Assembly: GCA_000014925.1 (NCBI GenBank)
Contig: CP000475.1
Location: forward strand, 124,001-188,000
Length of the DNA: 64,000 nucleotides
Source: Paenarthrobacter aurescens TC1
GTDB taxonomy: Bacteria; Actinomycetota; Actinomycetes; Actinomycetales; Micrococcaceae
Direction of reading: 5' to 3'
Below are positions 8,102 through 16,856 of this stretch, one piece after another. The position numbers and the translations under genes were made by a program. The notes under the pieces are model-generated. The model did no database searches, was not told the origin of the DNA, and worked only from the letters and a program-made list of their open reading frames with translations. Every line of letters begins with the position of its first letter. Position 1 is the first letter of the stretch.

Positions 8102-9664
8102 ATGGGAAGAATGGTTGTTGTCGGTGGCGAAGTTCAGGGCCGTGGCCTGTTCGGGGGAAACCGGACAGCTCCGGAGTGGATCGGCCTGTCGGCGGCCGTC
8201 GGCGCGGCGCTGCTGGTCGTCATGGCCGGCGGCAGCGGGATTGTCAGCCTGATCATCGCCGCCGTGCTGGTCCTGACCGGGATCATTTTGACGACCCCGA
8301 ACAAGTTCTCCGGCCACCGCTCTCTGGGCGCCCTCTTCGTGGAGTCCCGGCACAAAAAGCTCCGGCGCAGGAACACCTCCCTGGTGTACGTCCCGGTCAA
8401 AGACCGCCCGCACACGCGGATGGTCAAGGCCGGCCGGAAGGACAAGGCCCGCGCCGATGCGAAGGGCCTGATCGAGGTTCCCGTCCGGCACACGAACAAC
8501 GCGCCGCTGATGGTGGGCACGGTCCGGCACTTCACCGTGGACACCCCGGACGGGCCGCTGGTCATCTTCCGCCACCAGGGCAAGGTCGCAAAGCCCTACT
8601 ACACGGCCACCATGGAAATCATGGGCTCGTCCTCCGCTATCCGCGAGGAGTACCGGAAGGAATCCGGGCACGTGGCCCGCGGCCAGTACCTGGCCCGGCT
8701 GGCCCGCCGCCAGTCGCTGGTAACCCACGTGCAGTCCCTGGCCCGGGCCGTGCCGATGGACTCGGCCGACCACCTGCTCTGGGTCAAAAGGCGGGTGGCG
8801 AAGGACGTCCCCGGGATCCTGCTGGAATCCTACGGTGCGCTCTGCGAAACCGTGCGCTCCCGCTCCGAGCAGCACCGGACCTACGAGACCTTCCGGATCC
8901 CGAACTCTCCGGCGCTCTTCCGCCGCGCGGACGCCCTCGGCGGCGGAGACGAAGGGATCGGCCAGGCGGTCTACCAGGAAATCCGCTCGGCGATGTCCCA
9001 GGCCACGATGATGGGATCAATCATCGACTTCCGGCCGCTGGGACCTGCGGCCATGGCCGCCCTGCTGCGCCACCTGCAGGACCCGGACTTCGACATCGAC
9101 GACCACGACGGCGCCGACCTGATGGACTGCTGGCAGCACCTGGACGGCGACGCCTCGCCCCTGTCGCTGGTCGTGAACCGGCACTGGCACATCCGCATCG
9201 GGTACGTGCCGGCCTCGGCATTCAGCCCCCAGGCCATCCCGGTGGAAGCCCTGGAAGCGGTGATCAGCGGCATCCAGCCGGCCGTGGTGCACTCGGTGTC
9301 CATGGTCATGGAACTGCAGGACGCGCGGAGCGCCCGGGCCAAGGCCCGCAGCCACGCGGCCATGGACCGGGCCAAAGAGAAGCAGGTCGCCAAATCCGGC
9401 GTCGTCACCGACGGTTCCGAAGAAGTGCTGCTGGCAGCTTCCCACCAGCGCCTCCTGGACCTGAAGCCCGGCTCCGGGCACCACGGGGCGGCCTACGCCC
9501 TGTATATCTCGTTCGCGGTGGAGAACGCGGACGAGATCCTCTCCACCACCGACATCATCGAGGCCGCAGCCTCCGACGCCGGCATCGAGTTCATCGACTG
9601 GATGGATAACCGCAACGACCTCGCCCTGATCACCACCATGCCGTTCACGAGGGGAATTCGATGA
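8102..9664 (+). CDS. SCO6880-type conjugation membrane protein
   Basis: A 520-residue protein with two hydrophobic helices near the N-terminus (about residues 25-60), then a basic juxtamembrane stretch (SRHKKLRRRNTS) and a large cytoplasmic part. It resembles the SCO6880 family found next to VirB4 in actinobacterial plasmids, in which a PrgI-like membrane part sits with a domain related to the VirB4 N-terminus. It has no P-loop and probably acts as the membrane partner of the ATPase encoded next. The genes overlap by 4 bases (ATGA at 9661-9664), which suggests stoichiometric synthesis. Confidence 0.8.
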   Translation: MGRMVVVGGEVQGRGLFGGNRTAPEWIGLSAAVGAALLVVMAGGSGIVSLIIAAVLVLTGIILTTPNKFSGHRSLGALFVESRHKKLRRRNTSLVYVPVKDRPHTRMVKAGRKDKARADAKGLIEVPVRHTNNAPLMVGTVRHFTVDTPDGPLVIFRHQGKVAKPYYTATMEIMGSSSAIREEYRKESGHVARGQYLARLARRQSLVTHVQSLARAVPMDSADHLLWVKRRVAKDVPGILLESYGALCETVRSRSEQHRTYETFRIPNSPALFRRADALGGGDEGIGQAVYQEIRSAMSQATMMGSIIDFRPLGPAAMAALLRHLQDPDFDIDDHDGADLMDCWQHLDGDASPLSLVVNRHWHIRIGYVPASAFSPQAIPVEALEAVISGIQPAVVHSVSMVMELQDARSARAKARSHAAMDRAKEKQVAKSGVVTDGSEEVLLAASHQRLLDLKPGSGHHGAAYALYISFAVENADEILSTTDIIEAAASDAGIEFIDWMDNRNDLALITTMPFTRGIR

Positions 9665-11304
9665 GCACCACGAACGACGCCAAACGGTTCAGCCTGCCAC
9701 GGGCACTGGCCGATGCATTCCGGCAGAACAGGGGACAGGCCCGCGCGGCCGACCGGCTGACTTTGGACGCCGCGGCAGCCGCGGCAGCCGCTTCAGCTTC
9801 CGAGGGACCGGTCACCACGAAGCCTTTGTCGAAGTCCGCCGCGAAGAAGGCAGAGAAGAGGGAAGCCAAGCGGCGCGAGTCCGCGGAGTCCACGGAGGCC
9901 ACGGCGAACGCCTCCGCCCGCTGGCACCGTGAGCGGAGATGGGGGTTCGCGTCCCGGCTGGGCTTCTATGACCCGGCCGCGCCGGGGGTGGAGTCCTCCA
10001 CCCGGCAGATGGAGTTCTCGCACATGGCCATCGCGTCCCCGCCGACCTCGCATCGCGGCCTGGTGTTCGGCGTTGACGCCGGCTCCGGGTGGATGATCGT
10101 CCACGACCCGTTCACCGCCTACGGGGAGACCATCGAGTCCCCGAATGTCTGCTACATCGGCGACCTCGGGCAAGGGAAGTCCTCGGCCATGAAAACCTGG
10201 GGCGTGCTGCGCCAGCTGATCCTGGGCCGCCGCGTGGTCGTGATCGATAAGAAGTTCCAGAAAGACCTCGGCGCCGGCGAGTACACGCCGCTGGCCACGC
10301 GGCTGGACGTCGCCCCGGTACGGTTCCGCATCGGCGGCGGCGGCTCCCGGATCAACATCCTGGATCCGCGCATTGCCGCCCGCGTGAACGAAGAACCAGG
10401 TGGGGGCGACCTCTCGACCCCGGCGGGCCAGTCCATGCTGCTGCGCGCGGTGATGGAAGAAGCCCTGGCCCGGCCCATGAGCCCCAAAGAGGGCAAGGCC
10501 GTGCGCATGGCCCACCGGCAGGCACTCCGGCAAGCGGAAGCGGCAGCCGAAACCGCGCACATCGGGCACGTCCTGCACGCCCTGTACGCACCGGATGCGA
10601 TTACTGCCGAGGCCGCGGGCCTGGCCGTCGAGGAACTGCGCGGCTGGGGACAGGACCCCGCCTTTGAACTGGAACGCATGATCGAAGACGACCTGGCCGG
10701 CCTGATCGACGGCCCCACCAGCCAGGACATCCAGCTGAACGCCGGCCTCACGGTTTTCGACGTCTCGGCCCTGCCCGAAGACGGCCCGGCCCTGCCGATC
10801 GTCATGACCATCATCAACACCTGGCTGGCCAACACCCTGTACGGCCAGCAGACACCGGTCCCGACCATCCTGCTGATCGAGGAAGCCTGGCACACCGTCC
10901 AGGGCTCGGTCGCCACCGTGACCCGGCGCAACACCAAACTCTCCCGCGCCCTGTCGCTGTCCTGCCAGTTCGCGTTCCACCACATCTCCGACATCCCCGA
11001 GACCAGCCCGGCCATCGCCATGCTCAAGGAATGCGGCACCGTCCTGCTGTACAAGCAGCAAAAATCCGCCGACGCGCTGGCCTGTGAGGACATGTTCAAC
11101 CTGCCCCCGGGATCCGCCGGCGTCATCTCGCAGCTGGTCAAGGGAACCTGCCTGTTCAAGATCGGCAGCCACGACCCCTTCGAAGCCATCCACGTGCGCA
11201 GCCCCCTGGAAACCGAACTGACCGACACGGACGGCGCCATGAAGTCCACCAGCACCATCGCCTTCACCGACGACACACCCGCCGCGGAGGTTGTATCGGC
11301 ATGA
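9661..11304 (+). CDS. VirB4/TraC-type conjugation ATPase
   Basis: A 547-residue motor ATPase of the type IV secretion system, acting at the cytoplasmic face to energise assembly and substrate transfer. Walker A is GDLGQGKSSA (about residues 166-175) and Walker B is ILLIEEAWH (about 402-410). A motif with conserved Arg and Gln follows (TRRNTKLSRALSLSCQF). The first 90 residues are Ala and Lys rich and low in complexity (poly-Ala near residues 38-48). It is shorter than classic VirB4 because the missing N-terminal domain appears to be supplied by the SCO6880-type neighbour. It overlaps both adjacent genes by 4 bases. Confidence 0.9.
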   Translation: MSTTNDAKRFSLPRALADAFRQNRGQARAADRLTLDAAAAAAAASASEGPVTTKPLSKSAAKKAEKREAKRRESAESTEATANASARWHRERRWGFASRLGFYDPAAPGVESSTRQMEFSHMAIASPPTSHRGLVFGVDAGSGWMIVHDPFTAYGETIESPNVCYIGDLGQGKSSAMKTWGVLRQLILGRRVVVIDKKFQKDLGAGEYTPLATRLDVAPVRFRIGGGGSRINILDPRIAARVNEEPGGGDLSTPAGQSMLLRAVMEEALARPMSPKEGKAVRMAHRQALRQAEAAAETAHIGHVLHALYAPDAITAEAAGLAVEELRGWGQDPAFELERMIEDDLAGLIDGPTSQDIQLNAGLTVFDVSALPEDGPALPIVMTIINTWLANTLYGQQTPVPTILLIEEAWHTVQGSVATVTRRNTKLSRALSLSCQFAFHHISDIPETSPAIAMLKECGTVLLYKQQKSADALACEDMFNLPPGSAGVISQLVKGTCLFKIGSHDPFEAIHVRSPLETELTDTDGAMKSTSTIAFTDDTPAAEVVSA

Positions 11305-13031
11305 GCCAGCCCACGTCCACTGACACACTCCTGAAACTGATCCTCGCCGGCACCGTCGCCGGCCTGCTGGCACTGGCCTGGGTATCGGCGTTCCTGGGCG
11401 AACTCCTGACACCCACCGGCATGCCCTGGACCAGCATCCCCATGCTTGTGGCACGGTTTAAGGAAGGCAGCTTCCAGTGGCCAACCGCCGCAACCTGGAT
11501 CCTCATCGTCCTCGCGGTCATCGGCTTCCTTGGTGCAGCGTTCCTGGCTTCCCGCGGGGGAGGCCGCGGCAGCGCGTCCCAGCGCGCCCTGGCCGGCCGG
11601 CTGGCCTCCGGTTCCCGGCTCTCCTCCCTGACCGAAAAGCACCGGGCACGCGAAACCAGGCAGCTGCATCCGGACGCCGACAACCTGCCACCCGGCCAGA
11701 AACTGGGGTACACGCTGGCCGGGAAAAGGCAGCTGCTGTTCAGCGGCTACCGGCAGACAGGGCTTAGCATCGTCCCGCCCGGGGGTGGCAAGACCTCCGC
11801 CTGCGTCATCCCCAGAATGGCCGGCGCCCCCGGCCCCGCGCTGATGACCTCCAACAAGATCGACGGCGTACCCGAAGTGATCGCAGCCCGGCACCGCCTG
11901 GGCCGCATCTGGATCTTTGACCCCAACGGCATCTACCGGGCAGCGGACCGCCCGGACTTCACCTTCAACCCCCTGTCCCTGATAAAGGACACCGTGACCG
12001 CCATGGAACTGGCTTCGGTCATCATCACCGCAGCGAAGAAGAACAATCCCCGGGACGGGGACGGCAAAGATGATGCCCACTTCGGCCCGGCCGGCGAAAC
12101 ATGCCTGGCCTGGGCACTGCTGGCAGCAGCAGCAGAGAAAAAACCCCTTTCAGCGGTGCACGAATGGATGGCCCGGGGCGATCTGGTCCGGATCAAGGAC
12201 ATCCTCGAAGACGCCGGATACGACTCTGCCGCAGCAGACATGTTCGGGTTCAGTAAGTGGCCTGACCGCACCAAGGGCTCACTGATCGCCACCACGCAAC
12301 GGATGTGTCGGGACCTCTCCCACAGCACCTTCCGCGACTGGACAACACCGGCACCCGGCATCGACGAATTCGACCCGAAGAAATTCCTCAATAGCAAGGA
12401 CACGCTGATCCTGCTCTCCGAGCGCCGTCCCGGCGGCACCGGGGCAGTGATCACCGCCATCGTCAAATCCATCACCACGGCCGCCAGGAACCAGGCGCCC
12501 GGCGCTGCCCGTTTGCGGGTCCCGCTCGTCGCGGAACTGGACGAAGTGGCAAACATCGTCCCGTGGCCCTCACTGCCGGAAGACTTCAGCTACTTCGGTT
12601 CCCTGGGCCTGTGCTTCACCGTCTACCTTCAGGCGTACGCCCAAGGCGTGGGGGAGTGGGGCGAGAACGGTATGCGGACTCTCTGGCAGACCGCAGGGTT
12701 CCGGCTCGTGGGCGCGAACGAGGAAACGGCGTTCACCCGCGGGCTCTCCGAAACCATCGGAACCTGGGAGAAAGAGATGGGGAAGGACCGGCCCACGAAG
12801 ACCCTGCCGAAGGCGGGACCGGAGGATTTCGCGAACCTGCCGGGCTTCACCGCGTTCCTGTTCAGCGCCGGCGCTCCGGCCACCCTCATCAGCCTGTTCC
12901 CCTGGTTCAAGGACAAGCAACTCTCGGCCACCATCAAAGAAGGGCTGCCCGCCGCCGGGGAACCCGCGCAAACCAAACCGGCTTCCCCTGTTCCTGTACA
13001 AACCCGTGCCTCGGAGGATGCAACGCCGTGA
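11301..13031 (+). CDS. VirD4/TraG-family coupling protein (T4CP)
   Basis: A 576-residue membrane ATPase that brings the relaxase-DNA complex to the channel. Two N-terminal helices (about residues 11-38 and 68-90) anchor it. Walker A is PPGGGKTSA (about residues 157-166), and Walker B is LVAELDEVANI (about 407-417), with its Asp and Glu present. The remaining sequence matches the TraM/TraG/VirD4 recombination-motor pattern. It overlaps the VirB4 gene and, by GTGA, the following DUF4913 gene. Its natural partner is the MobF relaxase encoded at 17.7-22.2 kb on the other strand. Confidence 0.9.
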   Translation: MSQPTSTDTLLKLILAGTVAGLLALAWVSAFLGELLTPTGMPWTSIPMLVARFKEGSFQWPTAATWILIVLAVIGFLGAAFLASRGGGRGSASQRALAGRLASGSRLSSLTEKHRARETRQLHPDADNLPPGQKLGYTLAGKRQLLFSGYRQTGLSIVPPGGGKTSACVIPRMAGAPGPALMTSNKIDGVPEVIAARHRLGRIWIFDPNGIYRAADRPDFTFNPLSLIKDTVTAMELASVIITAAKKNNPRDGDGKDDAHFGPAGETCLAWALLAAAAEKKPLSAVHEWMARGDLVRIKDILEDAGYDSAAADMFGFSKWPDRTKGSLIATTQRMCRDLSHSTFRDWTTPAPGIDEFDPKKFLNSKDTLILLSERRPGGTGAVITAIVKSITTAARNQAPGAARLRVPLVAELDEVANIVPWPSLPEDFSYFGSLGLCFTVYLQAYAQGVGEWGENGMRTLWQTAGFRLVGANEETAFTRGLSETIGTWEKEMGKDRPTKTLPKAGPEDFANLPGFTAFLFSAGAPATLISLFPWFKDKQLSATIKEGLPAAGEPAQTKPASPVPVQTRASEDATP

Positions 13032-13411
13032 CCGCCGAGCCGCAGACCGATGGCGAGGAACCGACTGAGGAAGAACTGACCCAGCAGTTCGTGATGTGGG
13101 TCGAACTCATGATTCACGATGCTGAGTCCGTTCCCGATACGAACAACGAGCGGTACTGGTGCCCGCAGTGGTGGGCCCATCCCGAAGCGGTCAGCCGCCT
13201 CAGCGCCCTGCACTCCGCATACGCACAGGCAGTCACCGACGACACCCTGTCTGCCTGGTGGGTGCAACACTGGGACAGCCACACCCGCGTCCTCTTCTCC
13301 CAGCACGGTCCGTTCGAAAACTGCCAGACCCGCCACACCTTCCACGACCGCGCAGACTCATACACACCACGGCTTCTGACAGAACCTCCGCCGACTGGAT
13401 GGACTCCCTGA
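13028..13411 (+). CDS. DUF4913-like small protein
   Basis: A 127-residue soluble acidic protein, starting with GTG at 13028 inside the stop of the coupling-protein gene (GTGA). That coupling fixes the start; the much longer same-frame extension upstream is a shadow of the coupling protein. Conserved-looking aromatic positions (YWCPQWWAHPEA, then AWWVQHWDSH) match the DUF4913 family that recurs at the end of actinobacterial transfer operons. Its function is unknown; it could help substrate selection. It is the last gene of the 11.7-kb operon. Confidence 0.75.
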   Translation: MTAEPQTDGEEPTEEELTQQFVMWVELMIHDAESVPDTNNERYWCPQWWAHPEAVSRLSALHSAYAQAVTDDTLSAWWVQHWDSHTRVLFSQHGPFENCQTRHTFHDRADSYTPRLLTEPPPTGWTP

Positions 13412-13641
13412 TAAACAACTGCACGCTGAAACGCGCGCAGACTCCGAGACGGCGAGCAGCTATGACAGCCAGGTAGCCGCTGAGATGCTCCGAGTGAATG
13501 TTGAGGAATCATCAAAAACCGGGGGGAGAGAACCTGCTGCGGAAGTACGGTGTGGCTGATGGCTGCTGTACCGCCTCGAGCGAAGACGCGCATATGCTGA
13601 ATCTCCAACCGACAGTTGGTGCCAGAGGGCAGAATCAGACC

Positions 13642-14979
13642 ATGCCCAATCAGTTGACTGTCGGAAAACCTCGATACGGAAGCCTCTCAACCGGCAACAC
13701 GGACACTTCCGAGGTGAGCGCCACGCTTGAACGAACAAGTGAGGGCATCTTCGTGTCCATTACGTTCAGCCATGACGAAAGCCCGGAATATGCTCAGTGG
13801 TTCACCCCCAGTTATTTCGATATCGCCGCGGTAACGGCGGAGAAAACCCAACCGCGCCCTCCCGTACCATCCACCCTCTTCTTCTATGACTCTCATGGCC
13901 CTGTTGCTCTCGTTGGATGCCGAAATGCGGGGTACCACACCAACCATCGAATCGGATCAGGACGGGTCTACGTGGGGGCAGCGGTCCTAGCTGCCCCATC
14001 GACAGCACATGCCAAAGTCATGGGCATGCGATCCACGGTTTCGGGACTGCGTGCTTGGCTAGGCACATCTGCCATTTCTCATACGACAAATTTTGATAAG
14101 CAGACTGGCCGCTTCAAGTCCGCAGAAATTCAGGTAGTCATACCCGAAGTCATCGATATTCCCGACTCGAAACTTGTCCTGCGCCCCGCTATCAATAGAA
14201 CCCCCAGGGATGGGGCTCTCATGATTGAGGACATTGTATGGGTTGAGCATAAAACTGAAGAGGAATCGTCCTGGCGCCTACACCAATTGGCTATGAGGGC
14301 AGTCCGAGACTTGCTGGCTGTATCAAGGTGGCGGGACGAGAGCCTTATTCCTGTCTCTGTGGCGCGAACGGAGGATTCCATTAAGGGAGACACTCCTGAG
14401 TCGGAGCGGCAGCAATGGTGGCGTGACGTCGCCGATTCGAGTGCACCTGAGCCCAAGGAAGAAACACGGCGACTCGAACATCTAATTCTGTGGGAAGACC
14501 TAGGCCCAGAAGGGCTAGCGAACTGGATCAAACTGCGCGATGATTTTGCCCGGGCGGTTGACCCAGCCGTATCCAGCATTTATCTGGAGGGCGTGACGGT
14601 CGAAGTTCAGCTAACCCAAATAGCCATCAGCCTAGAAGCGCTGGGCTATCTCCTATTTATGCGCAAGGACGGAGCGTCTGAGACTAAAGCGGGTGGAATC
14701 AGTTTCCAACGTCGACTCAACCGCATCGTCCAGGAAGTCCCCGGGCTTTTGCCTTTCGTAGACGCAACGTGGTCGCAGCGGATGGCAGATACCTACAACT
14801 CTGTGAAGCACGCCAATCGCGATCTCCCTCAAACAGTTGATGTTGCCAACAGTTGGCGCGAGGGTGCCCTTCTCTTTAGGACCTGGATTGCTAACGAGCT
14901 AGGAGTTGAGCGCGACAAACTCCGGGAAAGAATCGCGCGGGATTCCCAAATACATTCCTTTATCGTTGCAGGCGATTGA
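13642..14979 (+). CDS. Putative ApeA-type HEPN defence protein
   Basis: A 445-residue soluble protein. The ATG at 13642 is preferred (GAGGG about 12 bases upstream); earlier in-frame starts add a low-quality N-terminus. The first 250 residues are beta-rich, like the ApeA N-terminal domain. The C-terminal 200 residues are helical and contain a HEPN-like segment around TYNSVKHANRDLP (about residues 388-400) in the position of the RNase motif. HEPN RNases of this type act in abortive infection in other bacteria. A strict R-x4-6-H motif is not obvious (the His is preceded by NSVK), so activity is uncertain. It lies outside the coupled transfer operon and has lower GC than its neighbours. The family call is tentative. 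Confidence 0.55.
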   Translation: MPNQLTVGKPRYGSLSTGNTDTSEVSATLERTSEGIFVSITFSHDESPEYAQWFTPSYFDIAAVTAEKTQPRPPVPSTLFFYDSHGPVALVGCRNAGYHTNHRIGSGRVYVGAAVLAAPSTAHAKVMGMRSTVSGLRAWLGTSAISHTTNFDKQTGRFKSAEIQVVIPEVIDIPDSKLVLRPAINRTPRDGALMIEDIVWVEHKTEEESSWRLHQLAMRAVRDLLAVSRWRDESLIPVSVARTEDSIKGDTPESERQQWWRDVADSSAPEPKEETRRLEHLILWEDLGPEGLANWIKLRDDFARAVDPAVSSIYLEGVTVEVQLTQIAISLEALGYLLFMRKDGASETKAGGISFQRRLNRIVQEVPGLLPFVDATWSQRMADTYNSVKHANRDLPQTVDVANSWREGALLFRTWIANELGVERDKLRERIARDSQIHSFIVAGD

Positions 14980-15152
14980 ATCCGCCGCTCACAGACGAGC
15001 TACCCGCCGGCGGGCTGACGCGGCCGCGTTGCACCTGCCGGTGACAGCATTAATCTGATCGCGCCCACACGTTCCAGTTGCCGCGGGAGGGGGAGCGGTG
15101 CCATACTGGTTTCAACGCTTTCGCGAAGCGCTCTTCTTGTTGCGCCCTTTAC

Positions 15153-15171
15153 TTGACATAATCTCCATTAT
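15153..15171. repeat. Dif-like dyad ATAAT-CTCC-ATTAT
   Basis: TTGACATAATCTCCATTATC carries perfect 5-base arms (15158-15162 and 15167-15171) around a 4-base centre. This resembles the core of Xer/dif-type or other recombinase sites. It could also be a promoter element, because TTGACA is present. There is no functional evidence. Confidence 0.35.
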
Positions 15172-15215
15172 CGGCGAAACAATAGACCTAGTCAGAAGGG
15201 GTTTCAAGCCCCGCA

Positions 15216-15292
15216 TGTCCGTTGTCAGTTGAGTTGGCAGTTTTGTCAGAAGACATGGCAGCTTACGGGTCGGCAGGGACTGACAACGGACA
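15216..15292. repeat. 14-base perfect inverted repeat (TGTCCGTTGTCAGT / ACTGACAACGGACA)
   Basis: The arms lie at 15216-15229 and 15279-15292, 49 bases apart. The TGTC ends recall half-sites of serine resolvases or the ends of mobile elements. No recombinase gene is adjacent. The right arm lies 18 bases beyond the stop of the nucleotidyltransferase gene. Confidence 0.6.
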
Positions 15293-15309
15293 GGTTTTAC
15301 CGTTGGCCG

Positions 15310-15990
15310 TTAGGGGTCCGCTGATGCTGGCGGCGGCGCGGCTCCGGAGTCTTCGGTGATCGCGTAGACCACCCAGGAGTCTGCGGTGACGTGGTCGATG
15401 TCTTCCATCGTAATGCTGAGGGCGGCGGAACGGTTGCGCAGGATCTGGACCAGTTCCTTCTGCGGCCAAAACAGCCTGTCGATGTACGTGGAGAAGGTTC
15501 GCCCGCTGGCACTTGTATAGGCGTCGATCGTCTTGGGGTCCCTGGTGCGCATGCCTAAAGACAGCTCGACGTCCACGTCGCCCAGCGGGTCGACGGACGG
15601 ATCCAGGTAGCTGCCGAACAGCCTCAGCCGTTCAACGTACAGCGGCCGGCCAGAGTCTGCGTTATATTCACGGGCCCGATCCAGCATGGCTGCCACCAGC
15701 CGGTCCGCCGTCTTGCGACTGATCGGCTTGCCGAAACTGGCCATGGCCAAGGCGTTGCCCAATATAGTCGTCACCCACAAGACGTCACCGTCCGAATCGA
15801 CCTCCGCCTTCTCAAGGTAGCCGCCGGCTTCCAGCGCGGCGAACACAGAATCCAGGTCGTTGAAACCGTGTTCGCGCAACAGGCCCCCGGCGCGTTCCGG
15901 AACGGCCGCCGTCCGACCGTACAGGCGCACCAGACTTCGCGCCAAGGGCGCCGGCAGCCCGGCTACACTGTCTGACTTGGCTATCCGCAT
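15310..15990 (-). CDS. Nucleotidyltransferase-domain protein with N-terminal winged-helix-like region
   Basis: A 226-residue soluble protein from the ATG at 15990. A longer in-frame start at 16107 would overlap the upstream gene and adds a low-complexity leader. Residues about 10-105 look like a small helical DNA-binding or winged-helix domain (GLLREHGFNDLDSVFAALEAGGYLEK, shortened here by reading only its core). Residues about 115-160 hold a Pol-beta-type nucleotidyltransferase core, RLFGSYLDPSVDPLGDVDVE, with the GS and DxD motif. Such enzymes occur in toxin-antitoxin and defence systems as AMP-transferases. It sits 76 bases after the unknown gene at 16067-16534 on the same strand, so the two probably form a unit. 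Confidence 0.65.
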   Translation of the reverse strand: MRIAKSDSVAGLPAPLARSLVRLYGRTAAVPERAGGLLREHGFNDLDSVFAALEAGGYLEKAEVDSDGDVLWVTTILGNALAMASFGKPISRKTADRLVAAMLDRAREYNADSGRPLYVERLRLFGSYLDPSVDPLGDVDVELSLGMRTRDPKTIDAYTSASGRTFSTYIDRLFWPQKELVQILRNRSAALSITMEDIDHVTADSWVVYAITEDSGAAPPPASADP

Positions 15991-16066
15991 GGGGCCAGCG
16001 TAACCGCCCGGCAAAGGCGCCTTCCACTGTCGGCCGGTCTTTGGCTCAGCAGATGTCAGGGGATGC

Positions 16067-16534
16067 TCAGTAGTCGAAGTCGGCACTAACCCGGACCGAT
16101 TTTCCACCTCCGCGGGGCGGTGCGGCGTCGCCGACAGGCCGTGCAGCCCACCGGGCGCCGACGGCCGAGAGCTGGATCCGCAGGGCCGGCACCTGGAGCA
16201 CCTGGCCGACCGGTGTGGTCACCGACGCCTTGACCAGGTTCAGCACCTCGCTGTCCGCCTCGTTGTCCGGTCCGAACGCGGCCATCATCGGCTGCAGGCG
16301 TTCCTGGACCATGGCCTGCAGCTGCTCCTGCGGGCCGCGGAAGTCACGGGTCTTGGCGTGGGCCAGCTGGCGGCTCAAGTCGTGCTCGGTGACGGCCCGG
16401 AACTCCTTGGAGGACGTCGGCAAGCCGGCGATCAGCCAGCCGCCCGACAGGGTGTAGATGTACGGGCAATCGTCGCCGCGCTCCGCTGCGGCTGCCAGGG
16501 AAAGCAGTGCGCCGTCAGGATCGTCAGAAGTCAT
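16067..16534 (-). CDS. Unknown protein paired with the nucleotidyltransferase gene
   Basis: A 155-residue soluble protein of unknown family. It starts with a helical stretch rich in Ala and Asp, then SGGWLIAGLPTSSKEF, a long charged helix (about residues 45-90, around HDLSRQLAHAKTRDF) and a Val/Leu-rich C-terminal part ending in a basic Gly-rich segment. No catalytic motif is visible. It precedes the nucleotidyltransferase gene on the same strand, at the spacing typical of a two-gene operon, and may be its partner or antidote. That role is inferred only from arrangement. Confidence 0.55.
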   Translation of the reverse strand: MTSDDPDGALLSLAAAAERGDDCPYIYTLSGGWLIAGLPTSSKEFRAVTEHDLSRQLAHAKTRDFRGPQEQLQAMVQERLQPMMAAFGPDNEADSEVLNLVKASVTTPVGQVLQVPALRIQLSAVGARWAARPVGDAAPPRGGGKSVRVSADFDY

Positions 16535-16805
16535 GGCTCAACCGTACGTCGGGGCCCAGCCGGGGCCTTCAGCGACTCTGGATGAGTGCGAAACACCGCA
16601 GGAAAGAGAGTCCTTCACGCGGTCCAGAACAACGCAAGGGTTGGGCCCTTATGGCTTTGGTGCGGAGCGTCCGGGGACGGAGTGTGCGCTTCGTCTTGCC
16701 GTCGGGCCGCTGCCCACAATCTATCGGCCTACCGCGCGGGGAAGCTCCGCGGGCAAGGGGACTTTACATAATCCGTGGGGATTACCCCTCTGCGCGTAAA
16801 CGAGC
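16535..16805. other. Intergenic region without a recognised gene
   Basis: Between the divergently placed unknown gene and the hicB terminator I see no supported gene. Short plus-strand open frames here have no ribosome site and no family signal. The part next to 16534 should hold the promoter of the minus-strand unit. A local stem-like run (ATCCGTGGGGATTAC, around 16770-16785) is weak. Confidence 0.4.
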
Positions 16806-16847
16806 AAGGCCCCGCCAGTCTCAAACTCGATGACTGACGGGGGCCTT
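16806..16847 (-). terminator. Likely terminator of hicAB
   Basis: An imperfect 15-base stem (AAGGCCCCGCCAGTC with GACTGACGGGGGCCTT) encloses an 11-base loop, 10 bases beyond the hicB stop. The U-tract on the minus strand is weak (GCTCGTTT), so it may work in both directions. Confidence 0.55.
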
Positions 16848-16856
16848 CGGAGCCTT

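Larger units (their letters stand above)
14980..15309. other. Intergenic region with recombination-like repeats
   Basis: No gene is seen in these 330 bases between two convergent genes. They hold a dyad (15153-15171) and a 14-base inverted repeat (15216-15229 with 15279-15292), listed separately, plus a GC-rich start. The combination suggests a recombination or resolution site, or the edge of an inserted segment. Confidence 0.5.

Noticed and set aside
12563..13027. Long extension of the DUF4913 frame upstream of 13028
   Set aside because: It overlaps the coupling protein in another frame; the GTGA overlap at 13028 gives a natural start.
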